A DNA stretch of 57,930 bases. Origin: Gammaproteobacteria bacterium. Lineage in GTDB: Bacteria; Pseudomonadota; Gammaproteobacteria; Chromatiales; Chromatiaceae. The stretch spans positions 1 to 57,930 of the forward strand of contig JAGRGP010000067.1 of the NCBI GenBank assembly GCA_020445415.1, written 5' to 3'. The translations under genes were made by a program, and so were the position numbers. This document shows, piece by piece, positions 45,115 to 53,581 of the stretch. Position 1 is the stretch's first letter. The number at the start of each line of letters is the position of its first letter. The notes under the pieces were generated by a model. The model ran no database searches, had not been told where the DNA came from, and saw only the letters and a program-made list of their open reading frames with translations.

Positions 45115-45741
45115 CTAGGTAGCAACCCAACACGCGGCATGCCGCGGTGGCTCGGCGCCACCCACAATCTCCCTCAACAGACGGCCCCCCGATCCCGCCG
45201 CCGCAGTACTATCCGAAAGAATCCACACTACGCCCCCAGTCGGAGCGCAACGACCGAATCCCTTGTCGACCAGGCCGGTTTCCATCAGCCGGTCCACGCT
45301 GACGGGTCCGGGCTCGATGGGGGCCGACTTGATTAGCAGTAATCCCTCCGCCCCCAATAATTCCGCCAACCAGGCGGCCAATGAATCCGAGGTGATGTCC
45401 CAGCTTCTCCCAATGCCGGGAGCTGCCGAAACCATGTCCAGCGCCATCCACACCGGTATATCGCCGCGCTCCAAGATAGACTCGATGGCGGCCTGGCTGG
45501 AGGCCGGCTCAAGACCAGCCTGGAGGGCGCAAATCATCTCGCCATACTGCTCCATCGCCATCAGCGCCATCCGATGAGCTACCGCATCGGCAAACTTCCA
45601 GCGCCGTTGCGCCGCACGCACCTGATCGGCAAAGGGGCCACCGCCAGGCACCAGTACTACGGGCAAACCTAGCAAAGCCCCCAACCAATCCGGTAAGCGG
45701 GCCGAATAAGCCAGGCTGCCACCCAGTTTGGCTACCCACAT
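45115..45741 (-). CDS. Amino-acid-kinase-family protein of the H4MPT/methanofuran island (MfnE-like)
   Basis: 208 residues. It starts VAKLGGSLAYSARLPDW and VVLVPGGGPFADQVR, the nucleotide/phosphate loops of the aspartate-kinase fold, with a WDITSDSLAAWLAELLGAEGLLLIKS segment typical of the family. In methanogens MfnE phosphorylates the aminomethylfuran intermediate of methanofuran; the homologue in H4MPT-containing bacteria is thought to serve methylofuran. It overlaps the end of pabB by ten bases (ATGTGGGTAG). Last gene of the operon. Assignment rests on the fold and its company. Confidence 0.8.
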   Translation of the reverse strand: MWVAKLGGSLAYSARLPDWLGALLGLPVVLVPGGGPFADQVRAAQRRWKFADAVAHRMALMAMEQYGEMICALQAGLEPASSQAAIESILERGDIPVWMALDMVSAAPGIGRSWDITSDSLAAWLAELLGAEGLLLIKSAPIEPGPVSVDRLMETGLVDKGFGRCAPTGGVVWILSDSTAAAGSGGRLLREIVGGAEPPRHAACWVAT

Positions 45742-47105
45742 CGTTCTTTACTCTTTTGCGCCAATAGCTCCAGCAATGGCGCTGCCTTGTGATAGGTCTC
45801 CTGATACTCCAGTTCGGGATCTGAGTCATCAACAATGCCTCCTCCCGCCCAGAACCGCACCATTCCATCCGCATATACCAAGGTGCGTATCGCGATATTG
45901 GTGTCCATCGCGCCGTCAAATCCCAGATAACCGATGGCCCCACAATAGACCCCGCGCCGCTGGGGCTCCAATGCTTCGATCACTTCCATGGCGCGGATCT
46001 TTGGGGCGCCCGTAATGGAACCGCCGGGAAAGCAGGCCCGCAGCAAACTCGTCGCGGTCTCACCCTCCCCCAGGCGACCGGTTACAGTACTGACCAAATG
46101 GTGTACTCGGCTGAAGCTTTCGAGCTTGAACAATTCCGGTACCTCAATACTGCCGATCGCGCAGACTCTACCCAGGTCATTACGCAACAGATCAACAATC
46201 ATCAGATTTTCGGCGCGATCCTTGGTACTGGCCTGCAACGCTTCGCGCCGCATCAGATCTTCGATAGGATCCTTACCTCTCGGGCAGGTGCCCTTGATGG
46301 GCCGCGTCTCAACCATCCCCTCCCGACACTGCAGAAAGCGCTCCGGCGAGGAACTCATCACCTGGCAATACGGGGAATTGAGATAGGCACCAAACGGGGC
46401 GAAATTGAGCCGACGCAACCCCTTGTATCCATCCCAAGGACTTCCTTCCGCGGGCGCTGCAAACCGTTGTGCAAAATTGACCTGATAGCAATCGCCGTCA
46501 CGAATATAACGCTTGATGCGGCGAACGCTTTCAAGATAACGGTGGCGTGTCATATTGGGAGTAACCGGGCCAAGCACCCGGAATGGCGGCCACCTGAATA
46601 CCTCGCCGCTCGTACCCCGCGAGAGCAGTTCACGAATCGCTTGCAACCGATGAGGCGGCCCCACTAAACGGCTACGTCGTTCCCGATGATCCACCACCAG
46701 CGCCCAGTCGTAGATAGCCACCGCCATCTCCGGGATTCGCTCATCAGCCTGCGCCAGATTGGGCAACCGCTCCAAGCGCCGGCCCAGGTCATAACCAAAA
46801 TACCCGATGGCACCGCCTCCAAACGGAATCCCCTCCCGGGATACGATCGGCTCCCCCAGGGCGTCTTGAACCAACGCAAAGGGATCCGCCAATGAATAGC
46901 GGGACAAGCCTGCTTCTTGAATCTGGGTCTTGCGGCCACGGGTGACCAGGGTAATGCGAGGATCCGCAGTCAGGATATCGTAACGCCCTTGTTCGCTGTA
47001 TGGTCTGCCGCTATCCAGAAACACCGACCAGGGCCGGTGAGCCAGACCGTCAAATATCACGGTACTGTCCGCGGCATAAGGAAACTTGACGACGGCCTGT
47101 TTCAT
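45732..47105 (-). CDS. pabB: Aminodeoxychorismate synthase component I
   Basis: 457 residues. The chorismate-binding domain has SSSPERFLQ, ETRPIKGTCPRG (the Lys of PIKGT distinguishes PabB from anthranilate synthase), AENLMIVDLLRNDLGRV and CFPGGSITGAPKIRAM, ending IRTLVYADG and YQETYHKA. It makes 4-amino-4-deoxychorismate, the precursor of pABA. Within this operon pABA would feed beta-RFAP synthase (MptG) for H4MPT. Its start overlaps the preceding gene by four bases (ATGA). No lyase (pabC) is adjacent. Confidence 0.93.
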   Translation of the reverse strand: MKQAVVKFPYAADSTVIFDGLAHRPWSVFLDSGRPYSEQGRYDILTADPRITLVTRGRKTQIQEAGLSRYSLADPFALVQDALGEPIVSREGIPFGGGAIGYFGYDLGRRLERLPNLAQADERIPEMAVAIYDWALVVDHRERRSRLVGPPHRLQAIRELLSRGTSGEVFRWPPFRVLGPVTPNMTRHRYLESVRRIKRYIRDGDCYQVNFAQRFAAPAEGSPWDGYKGLRRLNFAPFGAYLNSPYCQVMSSSPERFLQCREGMVETRPIKGTCPRGKDPIEDLMRREALQASTKDRAENLMIVDLLRNDLGRVCAIGSIEVPELFKLESFSRVHHLVSTVTGRLGEGETATSLLRACFPGGSITGAPKIRAMEVIEALEPQRRGVYCGAIGYLGFDGAMDTNIAIRTLVYADGMVRFWAGGGIVDDSDPELEYQETYHKAAPLLELLAQKSKERCG

Positions 47106-48160
47106 AGACTAGACCTCCCCTGGGCCAAGAGCGCCACCGCCACGGCCGGAGCACAATCCCCAATCCGCCCGCTGTCGGTATCGTCGATATCCACCAACAG
47201 GCCGTCGAACCGGAGAAAAGGCCTTTCCAGACGCGCCGCGAGCCGCTCAACGAGGAAGGCGCCAACGCCCGCGCCAATCAGAGGCGCCTGATCTGGAAGC
47301 AACCCTCGGGACAATACGCATTCACAAGCATCGGCCAACTGCCGCATCTGTTGTTCGGCAACAAACCTAGCGAGACTCCGCCACACCCGGAGGTCGGCGG
47401 CGTCCAGGTCCAGGCCGACCATCCGGGCCAGCCGGCGCGCACTACCCATGGCATCCTTTTCACCTTGATCAGCTGCCGGAAACTGATCCGCGTCCTCGGG
47501 AAGATCGCTGGTCAAACGATAGATATCGGCGGTACTGGCAAAGTGCTCCGCCATTAACGGCACCCACTCCCCTGCGAAGGGTACTCGCTTCGCGACCGTC
47601 ATTAAGGGAGTCCGCACCACACCGGTGTAAACCAGCTCCTGCCGAAGCAGGCGGCCGTGATCGTCCCTTGACATTGTCGCCAACGCGCCGGCGTGAAACG
47701 GGATGAAATCACTGGTGGTACTACCGATGTCCACCAGCAAACCATACGGCAGGCGTTGAGCTGCCAGCAAGGCGGATGCGAACCAATTGGAAGATGCCAC
47801 CTGCCCATACATCCTCGATGCCTCGCAACCCGCCACAAAACCGGCCTCTCCCCCAAAAAACTTCAGCTCGGAGTGGGCGAAGCGTCGACCCATCAAATCC
47901 ACCAGGGTGCTAACCCCTTGGCGCCGGTCGTCGAATAGATCGACCAGCTCCCCGGTCATAGTGACCGCGTGTACCCTAGCAGGTCTCGTCAGCTCCGCCA
48001 AAACTCCGTCAATCGCATACTCCAAATGGAGCAACCCTTGCCACAAGGGGCAAGGCAGTTGCACCACGTTCTTAATACGCCCCCGGTCATCGAGGTAAGC
48101 GGCCTTAATGTGCGCGCCGCCAAGATCCCAGCCGATCGTGGTTTCAAACCGCACTGGCAT
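47102..48160 (-). CDS. Hydantoinase/oxoprolinase-type H4MPT-linked protein (MfnF-like)
   Basis: 352 residues. ASKHA-like fold: TIGWDLGGAHIKAAYLDD (phosphate 1 loop), AVTMTGELVDLFDDRRQGV, LLVDIGSTTSDFIPF (phosphate 2 loop) and LIGAGVGAFLVERLA (adenosine site). This is the family annotated as an H4MPT-linked C1 transfer pathway protein; the archaeal member MfnF joins the furan-methylamine moiety to glutamyltyramine in methanofuran. The start overlaps the ATP-grasp gene by 17 bases and the end overlaps pabB by four. Confidence 0.85.
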   Translation of the reverse strand: MPVRFETTIGWDLGGAHIKAAYLDDRGRIKNVVQLPCPLWQGLLHLEYAIDGVLAELTRPARVHAVTMTGELVDLFDDRRQGVSTLVDLMGRRFAHSELKFFGGEAGFVAGCEASRMYGQVASSNWFASALLAAQRLPYGLLVDIGSTTSDFIPFHAGALATMSRDDHGRLLRQELVYTGVVRTPLMTVAKRVPFAGEWVPLMAEHFASTADIYRLTSDLPEDADQFPAADQGEKDAMGSARRLARMVGLDLDAADLRVWRSLARFVAEQQMRQLADACECVLSRGLLPDQAPLIGAGVGAFLVERLAARLERPFLRFDGLLVDIDDTDSGRIGDCAPAVAVALLAQGRSSL

Positions 48161-49151
48161 ACTCCAGATTCACATCCACGCGGGTTCCCATCCCCGATAC
48201 ATGCGGCATTGGGCGATCGCTCTGCAGCAAATCGAGCACCAGCGCCGCGGGATTGATGCCGATGGATGCCTTCAACCCCACGTAAGAGGTGGTCAGGCGG
48301 GGATTGACCTCGAGCACCTTGAGCCCGTTACCGGTATCGATCAAATCGATCCCGACAAATCCCCAGAGATCGCTGAGCGCCTTACCAACCGCTTGGCCAA
48401 GCTCCCGGTAGGCGCGGGTGTCACCCTGCACACCATTGACCTCACAACCCAACAACACGAAGGAATTATTCATGACCACGATCCGCTGCAGATTGGTACT
48501 GAGCACTGCAACCTCGCCCCCCCGTGCGATCATGCTGATGCTGGCGGCCGTTCCCGGGATAAACGGCTGGACGATATACCCCGGTTGATCCTCGGGTAGG
48601 GAATCGATCTCGTCAAACAACGCTTTCCTGGTTGCGAAAATCCGGGACCCCAGACAACCTGCACCCAAATCCGGCTTGAGCACCCACTGCCCGCTACATT
48701 CCGGTATCTCGTCGTCGATCCGATAGGTGGGAACCACCGCCACACCCGCCTCGGCCAGCCGTTGAATGGTCGCCCTTTTGCTGGCAGTCCGCGCCACCGC
48801 CGTAGCGGGGCTGCTCAGCAACAGTTTTCCCGACGCTTCAACCGCCGCACAGACCGCCTCGAGAGTCCCGTCGGATTCAGGCGCTATTGGCCACACTCCG
48901 TCCACGGCATCCAAACAGTCCTCCCACACCCGAGACAGGTCATCAAATTCTGTGAGCAGGAGAAACTCGGCGGGCAACTCGGGCCTGCCCAGACGGGCAT
49001 CCCGGGTGACCAACAGCTCCACACCGCCAACCTCCGCCAGGTCCGAGGCCAGCGCATGCAGCATCATGTCGCCCTCCTCCGCAAGTGAACCGGGCAACTC
49101 CCTGTCCAGCATGCCGCCGCCGGTAATATACTCGAAGACAAAAATCCGCAT
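48144..49151 (-). CDS. ATP-grasp ligase (MfnD-like) of the H4MPT/methanofuran island
   Basis: 335 residues. It begins MRIFVFEYITGGG. ATP-grasp motifs include SKRATIQRLAEAGVAVVPTY, WVLKPDLGAGCLGSRIF (ATP loop), YIVQPFIPGTAASISMI and the metal site GFVGIDLIDTGNGLKVLEVNPR. The archaeal MfnD of this superfamily ligates glutamate to tyramine; bacterial methylofuran contains tyrosine and a polyglutamate chain, so a related ligation is plausible. It is headed by only 20 bases separating it from the divergent HisA-like gene, so its promoter must lie inside or beyond that gene, or it is read through. Confidence 0.83.
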   Translation of the reverse strand: MRIFVFEYITGGGMLDRELPGSLAEEGDMMLHALASDLAEVGGVELLVTRDARLGRPELPAEFLLLTEFDDLSRVWEDCLDAVDGVWPIAPESDGTLEAVCAAVEASGKLLLSSPATAVARTASKRATIQRLAEAGVAVVPTYRIDDEIPECSGQWVLKPDLGAGCLGSRIFATRKALFDEIDSLPEDQPGYIVQPFIPGTAASISMIARGGEVAVLSTNLQRIVVMNNSFVLLGCEVNGVQGDTRAYRELGQAVGKALSDLWGFVGIDLIDTGNGLKVLEVNPRLTTSYVGLKASIGINPAALVLDLLQSDRPMPHVSGMGTRVDVNLEYASAV

Positions 49152-49171
49152 CTCAATTACCTGGAGTCCGT

Positions 49172-49897
49172 TTGAAAATCGTTCCTGTCATCGATCTGAA
49201 AGAAGGTCATGTGGTAGCCGCACACCTGGGGCAGCGAGAGAGCTACGCACCACTCAACACGCCGCTGTGCCGATCCAGCGCCCCTCTGCAAGTGGCGACG
49301 GCACTGCTGACACGCTTCCCGTTCGATACCCTGTATATTGCCGATCTGGATGCGATTAGCGGTGCTGGAAGCAATTTCGACAGCCTCCGAGCGCTGCACC
49401 GCCACTATCCGCATATAACGCTCTGGGTGGATAATGGCGGTGTCGAATTGAAACAGCTCTCCGCTATTGCCCGCCCCGTGATCGGCAGCGAATCATTAGG
49501 CGGCCTATCCGACTATACCCGCCTCAGATCCGCCCATCCTTCCGCCTTGCTTTCCTTGGACTTTCATGAACGGGAATTTCGGGGCCCACCCGCCTTGCTC
49601 GCAAACCCAAGGCTCTGGCCTGAAGCAATAATCGCCATGACCCTGTCACGCATTGGCAGCGACCGTGGACCCGATCTCACCTTGCTGACCGAGCTGTCGG
49701 CACGGAAGCCAGCTTCAAGCCTGTATGCGGCAGGCGGCATCCGCAACCGCAACGACCTCCATAACCTCAACCGGATGGGGATCTCCGGCTGTCTGCTCGC
49801 CAGCGCGCTACACCGGGGCGATATCGACAGTGCTGCGCTCAATGGCCTCCTCACCCCCCGCTCACCGGATCCCGGAACCACCGGCACTAAGCCTTGA
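49172..49897 (+). CDS. HisA/HisF-like TIM-barrel protein, inverted within the H4MPT operon
   Basis: 241 residues. It starts KIVPVIDLKEGHVVAAHLGQ, like HisA (Asp8 equivalent), with LYIADLDAISGAGSNFDSLR, SLDFHEREFRG and LYAAGGIRNRNDLHNL (second phosphate site). HisA itself isomerises ProFAR. This divergent copy beside C1 genes is unlikely to serve histidine, and HisA-like proteins are known in H4MPT gene islands with undefined roles. The start codon is TTG 49172 with GGAG six bases upstream. It is the only plus-strand gene in the island, 20 bases head-to-head with the ATP-grasp gene and overlapping the pterin-synthase gene tail-to-tail by 11 bases. Confidence 0.82.
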   Translation: MKIVPVIDLKEGHVVAAHLGQRESYAPLNTPLCRSSAPLQVATALLTRFPFDTLYIADLDAISGAGSNFDSLRALHRHYPHITLWVDNGGVELKQLSAIARPVIGSESLGGLSDYTRLRSAHPSALLSLDFHEREFRGPPALLANPRLWPEAIIAMTLSRIGSDRGPDLTLLTELSARKPASSLYAAGGIRNRNDLHNLNRMGISGCLLASALHRGDIDSAALNGLLTPRSPDPGTTGTKP

Positions 49898-51116
49898 CTA
49901 CCTCCCTCAGCATGGCCGGCGTCTCGGTAACGAGGGATCGCAATGGCGAACGCCCTAGTGACTTATCGGTAAAATGCGTTAACAGGGAATCACTACCCGA
50001 TGCCTGAAACCGCTCCAAATCCGGACCACGATACGTACACCAAGACTGTGGGGTTTCGTACAGTTCCAGTTCTACCAAGCCCGGCAAATACCCTATAAGC
50101 CGCTCCCAGATATAGACACACAACATCTCAGTGCTGGACCGCCAGGAGAGTTCGGACGCGGCGTAATTGAGATTGTGGTGGTCAAACCGCTCCACTATCT
50201 GACGGTTGGCCACCCGCTTCAGATAACCGTAGTCCACCACGCATCCGGTCACCGGGTCGATTCGTCCCCGCACCTTGACGTGCAGGAGGTAACGGCCGCC
50301 GTGAAGATTAGCGCACTTTGCCGGATGATCGGTAATGAAATGGGCGGAATCGAACACCAGTTCTTTTGACACAGTAACCTCGGGGGTCTGCTGTTGAAAG
50401 CGTTCCAGGGCTCCCGGCATCTCCTTGAGATAACTGTCGATCAGCGCCATCAGACGTTGAGTATCCGGCCGTGTCGCGGTACGCAACAATATACCCTGGG
50501 GATGATCGGCGGCATCAAGTTCCTCGACCTCGATACCCCGCCGCGCCAACTCCAGGGCAAGTGTCTGACCGTCCGATCTTCTCGAAAACTGCATAAATAA
50601 ATAGCCAGCTTGCAGTTCTCCGATATGTGCCACGATTACCGCCAAACAAAATACGAAGTCGGGCGGAGGAACCGGAGACAACCGGCTCTCCAGGGACGGT
50701 TCGAGGTGAATGGCAGGCGCCTTCAACAGGTTGCGGGCCACCACTCTGTGGGAACTCTCCGAGTACCGGTATTCCTGCCTGAACTTAAAGCCATACTCCC
50801 GTAGCCATTGCAGGTCCCAGAACAACAGGTCTAGGCGTTTCACCTCGCCGGGAAGGAGGACAAATCCATCGTCCCGCTGCAGCAGACCGGCCCAATTTAC
50901 CGCTCTAAGCACCGCACGGGCCGTTTCCGAAAGATGGCGTAACGGAGGCGAGTAGCCCGCAATCGGATCAGGGTGCCCTAACAAATCGCCGTGCACCACC
51001 ACATCCAGCGGCAGTTGATGTCTGAGCGCATACTCCTGCAGCGTAAGCCCACAACACCTCAGTAAATGCCGATTATCCAGGCAGTCCAAAGATTCGTCAC
51101 ATTCGAGACATTGCAC
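49887..51116 (-). CDS. 6-pyruvoyl-tetrahydropterin-synthase-like protein with N-terminal zinc-finger
   Basis: 409 residues. The C-terminal part (about 250-365) is a PTPS/QueD domain: ELVFDSAHFITDHPAKCANLHGG (zinc His, catalytic Cys, HG) and FDHHNLNY (zinc and catalytic His). The N-terminal 40 residues read MQCLECDESLDCLDNRHLLR then CGLTLQEYALRHQLPLDVV, which resembles a Ros/MucR-type zinc finger. The middle part is unassigned. It presumably works in pterin formation for H4MPT. GTG 51116 is chosen because GGAGG stands seven bases upstream; the longer frame from TTG 51188 starts close to the end of fae. It follows fae. Confidence 0.82.
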   Translation of the reverse strand: MQCLECDESLDCLDNRHLLRCCGLTLQEYALRHQLPLDVVVHGDLLGHPDPIAGYSPPLRHLSETARAVLRAVNWAGLLQRDDGFVLLPGEVKRLDLLFWDLQWLREYGFKFRQEYRYSESSHRVVARNLLKAPAIHLEPSLESRLSPVPPPDFVFCLAVIVAHIGELQAGYLFMQFSRRSDGQTLALELARRGIEVEELDAADHPQGILLRTATRPDTQRLMALIDSYLKEMPGALERFQQQTPEVTVSKELVFDSAHFITDHPAKCANLHGGRYLLHVKVRGRIDPVTGCVVDYGYLKRVANRQIVERFDHHNLNYAASELSWRSSTEMLCVYIWERLIGYLPGLVELELYETPQSWCTYRGPDLERFQASGSDSLLTHFTDKSLGRSPLRSLVTETPAMLREVVKA

Positions 51117-51191
51117 CGCACACCCTCCGCCGTTACTGGTTTGGCTGCAGGTTACCGCCGGCACGATCCTTGTGCCGGCATACCGCAAAGA

Positions 51192-51704
51192 TTACTTATG
51201 CGCGGCAAACGGATGCTCGGAGGATCCCTTCTGAGCGACCACATCCCTGGCCTTTGGCTCACCCGCTATCGCGCGTTTGATCGATTCCTTGGTGGCTTGA
51301 TAGTTGTAGTCCTGAATCTTGGTATCGTCCTCAGCCTCCCAGTGAATGAATACACCCACGCAAATGAAGACATCGTCTGCCTCGTCCGCGGGGATCGTGC
51401 CGTCTTCCACACAATCGGCAACCGCCATGGCCACACCCCGCTGGGCGGGGCCAAACATCTGCACCGCCTGTTTAGCACCCTTGATCGTGACCTTGTTGAA
51501 CATCATGGTGCTGGGCTTGCATGGTAGATTGGGAGCGACCACGGCGAGCAAAGCGGTGAAGCCGTCTTTATTGTTAACCAGCCCTGTGCAAAACGCCGTT
51601 TCCGCTGCTGACCCACGGGGACCGATCAGCAGATCAATATGGGCAACCTCGTTACCATCACCCACCAGTGATTCACCTACCATTGTTCTATCGATTACAG
51701 GCAT
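51192..51704 (-). CDS. fae: Formaldehyde-activating enzyme
   Basis: 170 residues, the standard Fae length. Conserved features: [22 protein letters not shown] (His of the active site near 22), [37 protein letters not shown] and [18 protein letters not shown]. Fae condenses formaldehyde with H4MPT to methylene-H4MPT, the entry into the pathway in aerobic methylotrophs. AAAGGAG lies before the ATG. It is flanked by the CitG-like gene upstream and the PTPS-like gene downstream, matching the mch-orf5-orf7-fae-orf17 order I recall for methylotrophs. Confidence 0.97.
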   Translation of the reverse strand: MPVIDRTMVGESLVGDGNEVAHIDLLIGPRGSAAETAFCTGLVNNKDGFTALLAVVAPNLPCKPSTMMFNKVTIKGAKQAVQMFGPAQRGVAMAVADCVEDGTIPADEADDVFICVGVFIHWEAEDDTKIQDYNYQATKESIKRAIAGEPKARDVVAQKGSSEHPFAAHK

Positions 51705-51722
51705 CTCATTTCTCCTTTGGCG

Positions 51723-52673
51723 TTATTGTCGGTCGATATTCGGGCCGCCGGCGCTGCGTTGCCGATAGCCCGGTGTGCGGGGAAATCCCGTCTTAGGCTC
51801 AAACTCGGAAAGTATCTTTTCCAGCCGGATCAGCAACAGCACCGCCACGGTGATATCCGCTGTCGTACCGGGATTGATACCTTCTTTTTTGAATTCATGA
51901 TCTAGCTCCAGCAGAGGCTCTTGGTATTGTTCAGGGTCATCGCTCGCCGCCAGTCGGTCCGCCAGATCGGCCACAACGGCACTAACTCCGTGCGCTCTAT
52001 CGACGCCATGCTTGCGGCTGATATGGGTGTCAGGATGGCGATGCAGCAGCCGCAGATACAGAGCGCTCACCGCCCACCCATTAGCGTCGCCCCATTTGTT
52101 TTGCAAGCCAACAAACAGCGGCTTGGCGTAGTCGAACAGATCGGCGTAGCCGCTGACATACAATGCTGCGATACGGTCCCAACGGTAAGCATAAGACATG
52201 ACTTCCATGAGCGGCGCGTGGCTCGAGCCCCTGACGTCGTAGCGCGGAGATTCACCCAGTCCGCCCGGTTCGGCCAAGGAAATCGCCTTGAACAGCCAAC
52301 TCGTGTCCGTACTGCCCGTAAGGTGGAACGATTGCAGCAACCGCTGCCGAAGCGATCCTCGTACCCCAATCGCCAACACCGCTTGTATCAACGGTGCACA
52401 CATCAAGAGAATTCCGAGATTGGTGTTACACCCCACTACCTCCCGGGTGGCCGCCACACCCCGGTAGATACGCTCGCCCAGCCCCAAACCCAGATCAGAC
52501 ACTGGACCTTTGCTTGCCTCCGCACTCTTTACAAAGTCGTCCAGAGTCATGCCGTGTCCGGGGGCGTACCGATGGACATTGCCTGGCTTGAGCGCGTTAA
52601 GCTCCTGCACGCAGGCATCGTAGTAGGCTTCGCCAAGCCGGGCGCTCACGGAAGGCTCGCGTAAGCTGATCAT
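51723..52673 (-). CDS. CitG/MdcB-like triphosphoribosyl-dephospho-CoA synthase family protein
   Basis: 316 residues. The family pattern is present: ALKPGNVHRYAPGHGM near the start, NTNLGILLMCAPLI, SLAEPGGLGESPRYDV and a C-terminal EGINPGTTADITVAVLLL. CitG makes the precursor of the citrate lyase prosthetic group from ATP and dephospho-CoA by forming an N-glycosidic bond to a ribose. In H4MPT islands this family (orf7 of methylotrophs) is required for the cofactor, possibly attaching a ribosyl phosphate. The start overlaps the preceding stop (TAATG). 18 bases separate it from fae. Confidence 0.85.
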   Translation of the reverse strand: MISLREPSVSARLGEAYYDACVQELNALKPGNVHRYAPGHGMTLDDFVKSAEASKGPVSDLGLGLGERIYRGVAATREVVGCNTNLGILLMCAPLIQAVLAIGVRGSLRQRLLQSFHLTGSTDTSWLFKAISLAEPGGLGESPRYDVRGSSHAPLMEVMSYAYRWDRIAALYVSGYADLFDYAKPLFVGLQNKWGDANGWAVSALYLRLLHRHPDTHISRKHGVDRAHGVSAVVADLADRLAASDDPEQYQEPLLELDHEFKKEGINPGTTADITVAVLLLIRLEKILSEFEPKTGFPRTPGYRQRSAGGPNIDRQ

Positions 52674-53581
52674 TAGCCGACCGCCTCGATTGCCCCGCGT
52701 GACGGGCAGTGATCCAGAAAATCGTCGACCAGCATCGCCGCTACGTCGATCGGTGAGACAGCTTGCAGTCCTTTCCAGGCGGGAATACTGTTAACCTCTA
52801 TGACGTAAGCCTGCCCGCTTCGATCACGCAGGATATCCACGCCAGCGTAGTTCAATCCCAGAATGGCAGCCGACCGCTCTGCCAGCTCCCTCAGTTCAGC
52901 GTCCAAAACAGCCGGATAGCAACAGCCACCCTGAGCCCGATTGCTTATCCAGCCAGTGCCACTGCGACGCATCGCTACCCGTGCCCGACCCCCAACTACA
53001 AACACCCGCCAGTCGTGCGGGCTATCACCGGTGTCAATGAAGCGCTGCAGGTAATAGACCCCGTTGTAATGGTCCGCGGCCGGCAACCCTGAAGGGTCAC
53101 TGATACGCAACAATCCCTTGCCCTGGGAGCCAAACAGAGGCTTCAACACCAACTCCTGCCCGTCCTTTAGCTCCCGCCCGAGCAACGATTGCAATGCCTC
53201 CCCTTCCTCCAGCACCCAGGAAGCAGGTGTCGGTATCCCCGAGCAATACAGCAAAAAGCTGGTCATTCCCTTGTCAACACTACGCTCGATGGCACGTCCG
53301 TCGTTGTAGACGCAAACTCCCAATTTCTGCAATCCATGCAGAATATTCAGGTAGAAGACTACCTGTTCCAGGGTTCCCCCGGGTACACCCCGCACAAAAA
53401 CCCCGTCGGGAAGCTCCTCGAACCCTGGCATCACCACCCCCGCCGCGCCCATCGCCAATTCCAGCCGGCACTGTCGAAGCGATACCCATTCGCTACTTAC
53501 CCCTCGGTTCGCCAATGCCTCGCGCAAGCGCGCGCCATGCCAACCGGGATCATCGGTCAGGATTGCGACACGGGCGATCAC
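52673..53581 (-). CDS. RimK-type ATP-grasp ligase (H4MPT island, orf5/MptN-like)
   Basis: 302 residues. RimK/LysX pattern: RVAILTDDPGWHGARL, DGVFVRGVPGG, DKGMTSFLLYCSGIPTPAS, LVLKPLFGSQGKGLLRI (ATP loop), YYLQRFIDTGDSPHDWRVFV and the metal site YAGVDILRDRSGQAYVIEVN. RimK-family enzymes add glutamate; MptN adds glutamate to H4MPT in archaea. It overlaps mch by four bases (ATGA) and the CitG-like gene by one. Confidence 0.86.
   Translation of the reverse strand: MIARVAILTDDPGWHGARLREALANRGVSSEWVSLRQCRLELAMGAAGVVMPGFEELPDGVFVRGVPGGTLEQVVFYLNILHGLQKLGVCVYNDGRAIERSVDKGMTSFLLYCSGIPTPASWVLEEGEALQSLLGRELKDGQELVLKPLFGSQGKGLLRISDPSGLPAADHYNGVYYLQRFIDTGDSPHDWRVFVVGGRARVAMRRSGTGWISNRAQGGCCYPAVLDAELRELAERSAAILGLNYAGVDILRDRSGQAYVIEVNSIPAWKGLQAVSPIDVAAMLVDDFLDHCPSRGAIEAVG

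Noticed and set aside
45732-47105. Anthranilate synthase component I (TrpE) as an alternative for pabB
   Set aside because: The PIKGT motif with Lys is diagnostic of PabB; TrpE has Ala at this position, and no trp genes are adjacent.
49172-49897. Histidine-biosynthesis HisA
   Set aside because: No other his genes nearby and sequence is divergent within a C1 cofactor island, so housekeeping HisA is unlikely.
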